The translations under genes were made by a program, and so were the position numbers. DNA of 64,000 bases, taken from NCBI RefSeq assembly GCF_932294415.1, contig NC_065543.1, positions 30,275,530-30,339,529 on the forward strand, in the 5' to 3' direction. The notes under the pieces are model-generated. The model made no database searches and was not told the DNA's origin. It saw only the letters and a list, made by a program, of their open reading frames with translations. Source of the stretch: Quercus robur. Taxonomy: Eukaryota > Streptophyta > Magnoliopsida > Fagales > Fagaceae. Shown here in pieces: positions 44,700-55,491 of this stretch (position 1 is its first letter; each line of letters begins with the position of its first letter).

Positions 44700-45303
44700 A
44701 CAAGCAATGTCTCCCTCAGATAAGGAAGAACTTCAAAGATTACTTGGTCAAATTAATTTCCTAAAGATGTTCGTTTAAAATTTGGTAGGAAAATTAGAAA
44801 GATTTGGTGTTGAATAAAGATCATCAAAGAGCATCCGAAGCAATTAAAAGAGTATCTCTGAAAGCCACTAGTACTAACTCCTTGGGATTAAATTGCACAC
44901 ATTACAGCAACTTGGGATTAAATAGGAAGTTTGTTAGTCCAGAATAACAACGAAGACTACAAACAAGCTAATATTTTGTTTAAGCAGGCTATTAGACAAT
45001 GCTGAATATGTAAATATTCTATAATTAAAAAGTTGGACTTAGCTCTGTACTTTAAATTAAGGCATCATCTTTTAACTTATGCGATTTATATTTAATTGGA
45101 AGTAAAATACATGTTATTGAGGACCATCTTAAGTGGAAAAATAGATAAGTGGTGTTTTGCCCTTTTTGAGTTCAATTTAGCAGACCAACCATGTACTTAT
45201 GAGATCCCTGACATGAAGAAAATCATCTTCGTTAGTCTTGTCCAATGGAATCTATATTCTGACGGTTGTCGTCAAATAATCGATGGGAGTAATCACACAA
45301 TTA
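44700..45303 (+). pseudogene. Ty3/gypsy RT-RNase H fragment
   Basis: Read in changing frames: MSPSDKEELQRLLGQINFLKMFV (the RT thumb region before RNase H in gypsy elements), DHQRASEAIKR, LDLALYFKLRHHLLTYAIYI, then KYMLLRTILSGKIDKWCFALFEFNL and NLYSDGCRQII. This order is that of gypsy RNase H followed by the start of a second RNase H-like domain, known in the Tat/Ogre lineage; the lineage call is tentative. Stops, frameshifts and an internal deletion break the frame. No LTR or integrase found next to it. Confidence 0.75.
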
Positions 45304-45672
45304 GCCTTTAAATTACAAATTGAATATGAAATGGATTCTCAGGAAAAATAATAATAATAATAACTGTAATCATAAGATTGTAAATTCTAAGAGTTCAATT
45401 GGTTAAGCGATTTGAGAGCCTAAAAACGTATTTTTAAAACCCAAAACATTGATTTGCAAATCGTAATAATAATTTTTTATAATTTTTTTACAAACACTTA
45501 TTTTAAACCTAAAATACTTTTCACAATAGCTTATACAAATGCATCCTAACTCTATGAAGCCATTGTCCAAAAAAAAAAAAAAAAAAAAAAAAATCTCTAC
45601 GAAGCTAAATTGCCTTGCCCCCAAGGCTAGAGATCTCATGCTTCTCTATGTATGGGGCATCGAGCCTCCATC
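45304..45672. other. unassigned spacer
   Basis: A long A run at 45570-45592; at 45392-45410 a single A-box-like GTTCAATTGGTTAAGCG with no B box. No gene. Confidence 0.45.
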
Positions 45673-45681
45673 CACATCTTG

Positions 45682-45835
45682 AGAAAATTATTGAGTACTA
45701 TGGGAGTACTATAAATGCATACCCTCCTCTCACATGAATTATGGTCTCATCATGAATTTAATTAGTGGGATCCACAATTATGTGAGATGGGAGAGTATGC
45801 ATTTATGGTACTTTGGGAGTACTCAATAATTTCCT
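45682..45835. mobile_element. small Mutator-like MITE with 9 bp target duplication
   Basis: CACATCTTG on both sides (45673-45681, 45836-45844). The 154 bp element is almost entirely terminal inverted repeat: AGAAAATTATTGAGTACT..ATAAATGCATACCCTCC against its mirror with a few mismatches. Confidence 0.88.
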
Positions 45836-45844
45836 CACATCTTG

Positions 45845-46515
45845 GCATAGCTAATAGTTTCATATTCTTAGAAATATTTGGTAATAGTGGCTAAGGTAGG
45901 GAAAAATAGTTAAATAGCCTTAATTTTTAAACTATGTAGCCAAACAACTCTCTTTTTAAACTATCTAGCAAAATATTACTCTTTATGAACTTGACATTAT
46001 TGATATTGAGTTTTGACTTAAACTTGATATTAGCAACGTCGAGTTTTATGCATATTTTTAAGTGAAACTCGAAATTCTTAAAGTCTAGTTCTGCCTAAAA
46101 TTGTCAAAAAAATTTAAGTGGCAAAATATGTATAAATCTCGACATTACTAATGTTAAATTTCAAAACAATGGTATTTGCTACATAATTTGAAAAATGTGT
46201 TGTTTTGCTGTATATTTTAAAAATTAAGGATATTAATTTAGGCATTTTTGCCAGAGAAATAAGCGTAAGCCCACGAGCGACCCCTAGATACAAATTACTC
46301 TTTTTTTTTTTCTTTTTCTTTTTTTGCTGAGATGGATACAAATTACTCACTATAAACAGTATGAAAGGGTATATGTATACACACAAATAGGCCACAAAAT
46401 TAGGAGTTAGAGCAACATTCCTAAATTGGGCCAAGAGCAACGACATGCAGATTGGAGAACTGACTTTGATGGTGTACAAATGAAGGAGCAACCATTCGGA
46501 TCAGGATAGGAAGGA
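45845..46515. other. unassigned spacer
   Basis: AT-rich, T tract at 46301-46325. No gene or element ends recognised. Confidence 0.45.
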
Positions 46516-46520
46516 ACTAT

Positions 46521-47127
46521 GGTTGGTGTCAGTGTGTGTTCCAAACAGTTTTATTATTATTTATTTTCTAGTCATTGGGAATTTATGAGTAAAATAGTTG
46601 TTGGCAATTATGAGAAAAATAGCCGTTTGGCAATAATGAATAATATAGCTGGTGGGCTTTTATGGGTTATTAGTTATCAATAACTATAGGTTATTATTAT
46701 CATGAATAGTCTATATAATACCCACCATCACACCTTTCCCTATAAGTTTTTTTTTTTTTTTTTACTACTCTATATTTAAATATACACAATCCTATTATAT
46801 GTCTCTCCCACATATTTTTCTACAATTTATATTTGTTCTAAGGAAAGGCAATAGATAGTTGTTCTTGAACCTTTGTGAGTGAAAGTGCGTCCATCACGAA
46901 GGTTGACGCTATAGTCTAATCCTAGGGGGTTGTTTGGCCAAGAGAACTAATTGCACTAAGTTTTACTCCGGGTGGCACAAATCAATTTTTAAGGACAACA
47001 CTTTTGCAGCGTGATTCTATAGTATTGTAAGCTCGTTCTAAACTCTTTTTTATTTTACATTCTTGCTAATTATTTGGGATTTTAATTTTGTATCAAAACT
47101 TATTTATTCACTAAAATATTTTCAACA
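46521..47127 (+). repeat. left LTR of copia element
   Basis: 607 bp. The first base is changed from T to G relative to the right LTR. The GAATAGTCTATATAATACCC segment (about 46700-46722) contains the likely TATA box. The copia PBS after it is not clearly conserved. Confidence 0.88.
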
Positions 47128-48319
47128 AATTGTTGATATTCTTAAAGTTATTTCAAAAATTACAAAGCTTGAATCTTTTGATGAAAATATATAATTTTAA
47201 AGATTGACTTGTCGTACCGTTTCAACATTTTCCTTATAATATTAAGCATGTGTATTGTATGATACTATTTGATTTGTAATGATTCAAAGGTGGTTTTGGT
47301 TCGTTGGCTTTAATTATATATATGGTCTTGTTTCAAAATAAAAGTAACATGTGGGTTTTGATTTTATTCATATATGTTGATTTTGGTTAATTAGATTGAT
47401 TTTTACATCAATCTATGCCCATTGGTTTGGTTATTAAAAATTGAATTTTTATGATCTACAATCTACATCTTAATAAAAAGCATGTGTTTATTTTTCTCAT
47501 GCAATAGAAGTTGCGTGTTCAATGAAGTCTGACAGTATATACAAGAAACTTTTGAGATAATGTTTATTAAGGTTTGAATTTTTTTTTTTTTTTTGAGAAG
47601 ATAGATCTTAATCTACTTTATGTAAATGAAATGAGATAAAAATTTATTTTTGGCACAAACATGGAAAATAATGTGTAGATTTATGGTGAGTGCACTCCTA
47701 TTGTTAAGTAGGATCAACAGTGTCGTATCAACTCGGTATTCCTTTTGTATAATGAAGATACAATAATACTATAATGTAATTAAATATTATCTTCCTTGCC
47801 AAAGTATTCAAGTAATCATTTAGGGTTGTGTGAAAAAGAAATTGTGAATGATTAAACATTTGTATTATACAATTGCGGTATAATGATGTCAAATTTTACA
47901 AAATATTAAGTGCCTTATTCTTGTAAAATTTTGGACATTCCTAAGAGTGGTTTCTAGTAGCTAGAGGCTATTGGCTCTATGTACATGTGCTGTCTTTTTT
48001 ACATCTCTTGGCATATATATAAGAAATGAGAAATTATGGAAAATAATTAAAAGTTTCTTTATCTTTATATATATATATATATATATACACATATAAAAAT
48101 GATCCAACTAGTATTTTGGGCTAATGGATAAGATATAGTATTATAAATATTCCTTTTATCCCCCAAGTGCAAGAGTGATATTGAAAAAATATATATACAT
48201 ATATTTACTGGCTATATGTGTTGTATTGAGATAGTAGATAGTTTTTGTGAATTTGAAATAAAAAGACCTTGCAAATCCATAACTAGAGGAACCAAACTTC
48301 TTAGTTTAGTATATAATGA
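47128..48319 (+). other. 5' internal region of copia element
   Basis: Expected to hold gag and protease; too decayed for me to recognise any motif. T tract at 47579-47594. Confidence 0.45.
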
Positions 48320-50463
48320 CTAGAGATGGTAAAAGATTTTATGTAATCTTTGCTGATGACCATTCTATATTTACTTAGCTTTGTTTATTAGGAACCAAAG
48401 ATGAAGTTTTGGAAATTTTTATAAAATATAAAATGAAGTTGAGAATGGCGTAAGCTTAACTCGGTATACCTCGAATTGTGGGGGTGGTTGGCTAAGATGT
48501 TACCCAAATCTAAAAGGAGAATACCTCAAAGTATGGGGGTACTTGCCTAAGGTCATGTTACATGAACCTATAAGAAGGAAACTTGATTCTTAAAGATGTG
48601 ATTGTGTGTTTATTGGTTATGTTTGCTATAGTTCATGATATAGAATTATCTTTATCAATAGTTATATATTTAGAATTTAATACTATTGTTGAATTTTAAA
48701 AATATTTTCTTTAAGTATGAGTTTCCTTTGAAAAATAAGGAAAATATGTTTCATGGACCTATTGATACTTCTAATGATCTTGATGTGATGTGTAAGAATT
48801 GAGAAGAAGTAAGCAAACTAGGGAGAAAAAGAGTTACGGTAACAATTTTCTTACCTATATTGTTGAAGATGAACATGTAAGTTATTATGATGCAATTAAA
48901 TTTGTTGATGCACCATTATGGTTGGAAGTTTTTAACAAATTATTAGATTATGTCTAATCACACTTGGAATGAGTTGAGCTTCCACCTAAGGTTAAGTCTA
49001 TTAGTTGTAAGTGGGTGTTTAAAACAAAATTGTATGGTTGCAAGTGGGTTTCTAAAAGAAAATTATAACCAAATGAGATCACAGATAAGTATAAGGCATG
49101 CTCGATAGCTAAAGGCTATAAGCAAAAATATCATGTTGATTATTTTATACTTATTCTTCGATTATTAGAATTGCATCTATAAGAATGTTGTTTGTCATTG
49201 TATCTATTTACAAATCTATTATACATCATATGAATGTTAAAACTGTTTTTCTAATCGGTGATTTATATATATATATATATATATTATATGGAGCAACCTG
49301 AGGGTTGTGTTGTCCTTGGACAATAATATAAAGTTATGCAAATTGGTTAAATCCTTGTATGGATTAAAACAAGCACTTAAACAATGACATGAGAAATATA
49401 TGATGCTTACACATGGATATGTGATTTATGGTCATGAGAATAAATGCACATATAATAAGTTTAATAATAATGAAGGTTTCTTTATTTGTTTATATGTTGA
49501 TGACTTACTTATATTTGGAACTAGCCATAATGTTGTGTATGATACTAAATGATTTTATTTTATTTATTTATTATTTTTTTTTGCCTCTAAATTTGATATG
49601 AAAATTTTGGTTCAGGCAAATGTTATTTTAAGCATCAAGATCTTTAGGGATAATGATTATAGTGTACTATCACAATCTCATTATGTGGAGAAAAAAAAAT
49701 TAGACACTTTGATATGTGACCTATGTCTATTATGTATGACTTAAAGGTGCACTTGGTCAAAAATTGTGGTGATAATGTTTCACAAGATAAATAAGCATAA
49801 ATTATTGGTTGTTTAATATTTTTAACAACCTGTAGTCGCCTTGATATTGTATATGATGTTGGTAGATTGAGTATATACACTCATAGTCCTAGTGTTGAGG
49901 ATTGAGATACAATATCTATATTATTGATATATTCAAAGGAGACGTTTTATTCTTGTTTGTCATATTGTGGTTATCCTGTTGTTTTAGAGGGATATTGTGA
50001 TGCTAACTAGATCTCTGATACAAATTATGTGAAACCCACTAGTGGATATGTGTTCACACTAGCTGGAAGGGTTGTCTCTTGGAAGTCATCCAAGAAGACT
50101 TGCAAAGTAAGATCTAATATGGAAACAAAGTTAGTGGTCTTAGAGAAGGCTGTATCCAAAGCTGTATGGTTTAGGAGTTTATTAATTGATATGCCTCCAT
50201 TTACTAACTTTGTTGTCTCTATTTGCTTTCCTTGTGATTGTCAGGTTGCCATAACACATGTTAAGAGCAAAGTTTATAATGGCAAAAGTCGACATATCCA
50301 ATTGAGGTTGAGCCAACTTATTGATAATGATGTTATGTCATTGGACTTTGTAAGGTCTGAAAGGAACTTGGCTGATCCTTTGACCAAACCACTAGCAAGA
50401 AGGTTGGTGAGTGAAACATATAGGGGAATTGGACTAATACCCAAGTTGCGACATTGTGGCTAA
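48320..50463 (+). pseudogene. copia pol pseudogene (integrase, RT, RNase H)
   Basis: Reading across frames: RDGKRFYVIFADDHSIFT and LGTKDEVLEIFIKYK (integrase core), VWGWLAKM and a second LAKVMLHEPIRRKLDS (integrase C-terminal part, locally duplicated), YYDAIKFVDAPLWLEV, KWVSKRKL..DKYKACSIAKGYKQKYHVDYF (RT start), CLYVDDLLIFGTS with the YVDD active site at 49493-49504, and finally a clean 144-codon frame (50029-50463). That frame is copia RNase H: TSGYVFTLAGRVVSWKSSKK, ETKLVVLEKAVSKAVWFRSLL, KSRHIQLRLSQLI, FVRSERNLADPLTKPLAR. Large parts of integrase are deleted and stops are frequent. Confidence 0.88.
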
Positions 50464-50639
50464 TGCCCAACCTCTATGATGGGTGATTCTACACAAGAGG
50501 TTAAATGGGTAGAGGTCATCAATGGTCCATGGGCAATGTCATTTGTTATGTGTTTTTCACTATCTTAGTAAGGAAATTAGTGATGAGTCCATCGTTGTGG
50601 TGTGAGACAGTGCTAAGTTGCAAAATTTGGTGAGGACGA

Positions 50640-51350
50640 GTTTAAGCTCTTAATGGATCCATATCCCTACATGTTGGGATGTGGTGAATCTGCACGCATT
50701 CCTAATGGATGCCACTGACTAAATTGCAGATTGTTGGAGGTTAAGCTTTAGGCTCTTAATGGATCCATATCCCTACCTGTTGGGATGAGGTGTATCTACG
50801 CACACTCCTGATGGATGCCACCGACTAAGTTGCAGATTGTTAGAGGTTGAGCTTTAGACTCTTAATGGATCCATAATCCCTACTTGTTGGGATGGGGTGT
50901 TCTGCACGCACTCCTGATGGATGCCACCTCTGTGTGAGTGGAAGTTGTGCCACTTCCTATGAGACTTTTTGGGTAGGTCTCTAGAGCTCTCATGAAACCC
51001 AGTGGCGCATGGCCTGAATAAGACACTCCTAATGGATGCCACTGACTAAATTGCAGATTGTTGGAGGTTAAGCTTTAGGCTCTTAATGGATCCATATCCC
51101 TACCTGTTGGGATGAGGTGTATCTACGCACACTCCTGATGGATGCCACCAACTAAGTTGCAGATTGTTGGAGGTTGAGCTTTAGACTCTTAATGGATCCA
51201 TAATCCCTACTTGTTGGGATGGGGTGTTCTGCACGCACTCCTGATGGATGCCACCTCTGTGTGAGTGGAAGTTGTGCCACTTCCTATGAGACTTTTTGGG
51301 TAGGTCTCTAGAGCTCTCATGAAACCCAGTGGCGCATGGCTTGAATAAGA
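50640..51350 (+). repeat. nested tandem repeats in copia 3' non-coding region
   Basis: A unit of about 113 bp (AGCTCTTAATGGATCCATAT..GTTGGGAT..GGATGCCAC..GACTAA.TTGCAGATTG) occurs five times. A longer 327 bp block (50701-51027) that includes two of these units and a unique GTGTGAGTGGAAGTTG segment is repeated almost unchanged at 51028-51350. They lie between RNase H and the right LTR. Confidence 0.9.
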
Positions 51351-52223
51351 TGCCAACCCACTTAAGAACAATCTTGGTAAAGAAAGTTATGTGGGTGGTA
51401 AGTTTGGATCACTAATAGCTTGGTTAAAAGAGTTTTACTCCACTATTGTCGTTTAGTTCCTACTTATTTATCCTAAGTATGGTTAAAACATTTTGGTACC
51501 ATATTGATGCATGTTTTTTTTAGTTGTTTGCCTTTCCTATTTTGTGTTTGTAACATGTGGGGGATTGTTGGTGTGGGTGTGTGTTCCAAACACTTTTATT
51601 AGTATTTATTTTCTAGCCGTTGGGAATTTATGAGTAAAATAGCCGTTGGCAATTATGAGAAAAATAGTGGGCAAATAATGGATAATATAGCCGTTGGGAT
51701 TTTATGGGTTATTAGTTACCAATAACTATAGGTTATTATTGTCATGAATAGTCTATATAATACCCATCATCACACCCTTCCCTATAAGTTTTTTTTTTTT
51801 ACTACTCTATATTTAGATATACACAATCCTATTATATGTCTCTCCCACATATTTTTCTACAATTTATATTTGTTCCAAGGAAAGGCAATAGAGGTTTATT
51901 CATGAACCTTCATGAGTGGAAGTACATCCATCATGAAGGTTGATGCTATAGTCTAATCCTGGGGGGTTAGAGAACCAATCGCACCGAGTTTTACTCTGGG
52001 TGACACGAATCAATCTTTAAGAACAATGCTTTCGCAACGTGATTCTATAGCATTGTGAGATCATTCTAAACTCCTTTTTATTTTACGTTTTTGCTAATTA
52101 TTTGGAATACTAATTTTGTATCAAAACTTGTTTATTCACTCAAATATTTCCAACAACTATTTCTTGAAATAGAATTAGTCCAATGTTTTATCATAGGGAA
52201 TTAGTCCATTGTTCTTCTCAAAG

Positions 52224-52257
<34 letters not shown>

Positions 52258-52518
52258 TGAAGAATAAAACATGTTCATGGGAATTTTGTATTTATAACTT
52301 GCTGGAGCTTAGGAATTAAAGCTAATTTCTAGAACATGTAAGATGTGAAAATAGAGTGACAAAAGTGCTAAAAGAAATAATTACATATCACAAGATTTAC
52401 GTGATTCGACAATCTATCTATGTTCATAAAGTTGTAGCAATTTCATTATATCATAGAGAAAAAAAATACCAAGGTAGCCGTATAGTACAATTTTTAACGC
52501 ATCAAACCCTAATATGAA

Positions 52519-52556
<38 letters not shown>

Positions 52557-52562
52557 GTGGAT

Positions 52563-52790
52563 CCAAAATGAAGAAATTATAAGGTCCACATGATGGACAA
52601 GTGATGTGGTCCACCATTTTACTAAAAGACTCACATCTGTTTAAATTTGCTGAGTTGGAAATTTTTTTAAATAGAAACTGATTATTGACTTGGCAATTTT
52701 AAACAAGTAGGAGTCTTTAAGTGAAATGGTGGACAGATGAATGGTCCACTAGAGGACCCTATAATTTCTCTCCAAAATGGACCAAAAAGG
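52563..52790. mobile_element. foldback MITE
   Basis: The left arm (ATCCAAAATGAAGAAATTATAAGGTCC, GTGGTCCACCATTTTACTAAAAGACTC) is mirrored by the right arm (GAGTCTTTAAGTGAAATGGTGGAC, GGACCCTATAATTTCTCTCC). About 230 bp, non-coding. Superfamily unclear. Confidence 0.7.
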
Positions 52791-53916
52791 GGTCTAACAA
52801 GGACATTTAGGGTTTAAATCTCTTATCCTTCAATGTAATGTAATTATCAAATTAAATTTTTGAAAAAAAAAAGATTATTTTTTTAAGTGTCTTATTTAAT
52901 TTTTTAAATTTTTTTTGTAATGTTCAACCATTTTCGTTAATAATCAATGTAGTTGAAATTAACCCAAGCACCTAGCTATACCTTCCATAAGTGCCAAAAC
53001 TAAGAGATGAAAAACGCTAAGAGTCAATGAATTCATAACAGTATTATACTCGGGTGATGTATGACTTAATCAAGAATCACATATAAATTATAAAAACTAT
53101 TTTAATAGTATGATTAAAATGAATAATATAATAGATACAAACTTTCAAAAAGAATAAATACTAAAAATAAATTAACAAAAAATATTTTAAGCTACGTGAT
53201 AAATAAACAAAGTGTAAATTTAAGTTTTTATCAAAAACCAAAGATTGTAATAAATTATAAAATAACTTAAATAAATATTGAAACTCCCTTTAAATATCTT
53301 GAAGTTTGATATAATTAAGTTTTAACTAGGATAGTATTTTAATTTTCTTAGTTCTTCGATAATAAAGTTCCCCTTGAAGTAAACTTTCTTACTAATTTTA
53401 ATTCACTTCATATGGCAAAATGTCCTACAAGTACAACTTCTAATATTTATATTAAGCTACATAGTTTAAGCCCGACATATATCCAACATAACTTTTCATT
53501 ATTAAAACAAATATTATGATAAATTATTAAAGTAATGTAAAATAAAAAATGAATATATATTTTTTTTTAATAATTTCTATAAACGTCTTGGCATTAGAAT
53601 TAGAATTTTAATTAGAGTCGTATTTTTAAGTTTTTCAAAATTTAGCTTTCAATTAGAGCAATTTTCTTATTTATTTTAATGTACTTATATTTCACCAAAT
53701 GGAATGAATAAAAATTTAAAGAAATTAATAAAATAATGAGAATGTATTCACTTGGTGCTATCACAACATATAAGATATAATTTTTATTATATATTATATG
53801 ATGTGATTTGATATGAGCTTATATAATATCTAATTTTATTATTTTGGAATAATAAATTAGTGATTGATTATTATATAATTTCATAATTCCCGTTAAAATA
53901 TGAGAGGTCTTATATT
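52791..53916. other. AT-rich spacer with dispersed repeat copy 2
   Basis: 53045-53345 matches 23945-24240 (see there). The rest shows no gene or element ends. Confidence 0.5.
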
Positions 53917-54378
53917 TGTTATGAACCTAATGTTCCACATGAATTAAGTGTAACCATATATTTATAAGCTTTTAGGCTTCCTCCACTTGTAAGCCGGTTT
54001 TTAAGGATGAGTTCTACCCATGGGTTCCTAACATTTAATATCAAAGCCAACCACCATGTCGAGTAATCGGACGTAGCTCATTGAGTATGGGATCAAATGA
54101 GTTGCGGTTTTGTGGTTGGATCTCGAAGGAGTGACTTAGAGGCTAGATTAAGATTACTAATAGGTGAGTGAAGCCACCAAAAAGAAAAAGGCTACCATTG
54201 GGTCAGTGTTGCTAGAGTGAACCGCCACGGACATTAGCTGTGGAGCGTGGTGATATGTTATGATCCTAATGTTCTACATGGATTATGTGTAAACTTAACA
54301 GAGTGTTTATAAGTTCTTGGGCATCCTCCCATTGCAAGCCAGATTTCAAGAGTGAGTTCTACCCATGGGTTCTTAACA
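53917..54378 (+). mobile_element. TRIM (miniature LTR retrotransposon)
   Basis: Two direct repeats, 53917-54033 and 54256-54378, both start TGTTATGA.CCTAATGTTC and end GGGTTC.TAACA (117 and 123 bp). After the left one comes TAATATCAAAGCC, which is the tRNA-Met primer site TGGTATCAGAGCC with three G-to-A changes. The 222 bp interior has no ORF. Total 462 bp, in the normal TRIM range. No matching target duplication remains. Confidence 0.85.
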
Positions 54379-54424
54379 TTGTTTTACATGGAAGAATTTA
54401 TTTGATTTTAGATAACTTTCAGTA

Positions 54425-54500
54425 GTGAGTTCTAGTTAGTTCAACTAGTAAAATCTCTTGTCGTCAAATAAGAGATTTTGGTTACTAGACAGTTATTACG
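54425..54500 (+). repeat. SINE head related to 24459
   Basis: GTTAGTTCAACTAGTAAAATCTCTTGTCGTC.AATAAGAGATTTTGGTT corresponds closely to the copy at 24469-24530. The body is missing. Confidence 0.5.
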
Positions 54501-54721
54501 AATATGAATTGAAATGGTTTAAAAAGTTCATAACTTAATTTTTTTTTTTTTAAATATTAAATTGAGAGTTTAATTTGAAACCACCCCAAACTATTGGAGA
54601 GATATGTAAGTTGGAACAACCACAATTTCTACGATGCAACTTTATTATATAGTATATAATTCGTATTGTTTACAAAGTTGTTTGATGGATTACCAATTAG
54701 ATGTTCAGATCTATTATACAT

Positions 54722-54877
54722 GGGTAAATTACACATTTGGTTACTAGAATTTTGGTGCAAGTTTGGATTTTAGTTCATGAAATTTAAAAAATGGAGCATT
54801 GATATTTATTCTTCTCTCTTATTTAAGTTTTTCATACCTAAATTGATATTTTCTAGTGTGCATTTATTATTAAAAAA
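54722..54877. mobile_element. truncated Mutator-like MITE end
   Basis: GGGTAAATTACACATTTGGTTACTAGAA resembles the GGGTAAAYTRCA ends of the MITEs at 29178 and 40743. A further related stretch (TAAATTACATGATTGATCTCTGAAATTTTGTGCAAATTT) lies at 57806-57900. The partner end was not found; the Helitron begins right after. Confidence 0.4.
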
Positions 54878-55491
54878 CTAGAAATGGGCATACGCGATGC
54901 GCGGATAATGTTGTAAGCTGCTATGTGAGAAGGTTATGTAGATTGTTCTAAATATTTTAAAATAATATTGCTATAACATGAAGAGGTTATTGTTAAATTA
55001 ATGATGTAATACAAAATTAAAGGGATGAAGAATTTAGATTATAGAGTAAATGTCATATAAATTATAAATTACTAGTTTATAACTCTATGCATATGCATGA
55101 ATACACTTAAAAATATATAATAAAATGCATAATATAATTCCAATATATATAATTTAAATATTATTGATAGTCATTTTTATTTTTTGTTAACTCTTTAAAA
55201 AAAATTGTAAGAATATTATTAGGTATAAAATGTAAATTGTCCATTTTTAAAAAATTATTGTGAAGCACTTTTTTTTTTTTTAATGATTCATTTATTTTAG
55301 ACTTTTTGGCTTTTGTACTTAATAAATCACTTGGATAAATATTTATAATGTGGTCCCACATTTTATTCTAAAATTAAGAAATAAAACTCTTTAAAAATAA
55401 ATAATTTAGAACATATGGTGCAAAACTAGAACTGTAATTTGAAATTCTAATTTGAGTTTCTCTCAACTTCACCTATTATTATATATATAGA
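54878..55491 (-). mobile_element. small non-autonomous Helitron, minus strand
   Basis: Read on the minus strand it begins TCTATATATATAATAGGTGAAG, a common plant Helitron 5' end, after an A (55492). It ends CTAG before a T (54877), with a short GC-rich palindrome CGCG-CAT-CGCG upstream. 614 bp, AT-rich, no gene and no captured exon recognised. Confidence 0.8.

Larger units (their letters stand above)
46521..52155 (+). mobile_element. full-length decayed Ty1/copia retrotransposon
   Basis: Left LTR 46521-47127 and right LTR 51566-52155 are collinear. They start (T/G)GTTGGTGT, end YCAACA and are flanked by ACTAT on both sides (46516-46520, 52156-52160), a perfect 5 bp target duplication. Internal order integrase-RT-RNase H is that of copia. 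A purine tract (GTGGGGGA, 51557-51564) precedes the right LTR. Pol is broken throughout. At 5.6 kb it is near normal copia length. Confidence 0.92.

Noticed and set aside
45392-45420. tRNA gene or SINE from an A-box-like motif
   Set aside because: No B box and no cloverleaf can be formed. No tRNA gene was found anywhere in the window.
50640-51350. Regularly spaced repeats as a CRISPR-like array
   Set aside because: Units are about 113 bp and continuous, without short repeats and unique spacers, and they lie in a plant retrotransposon.
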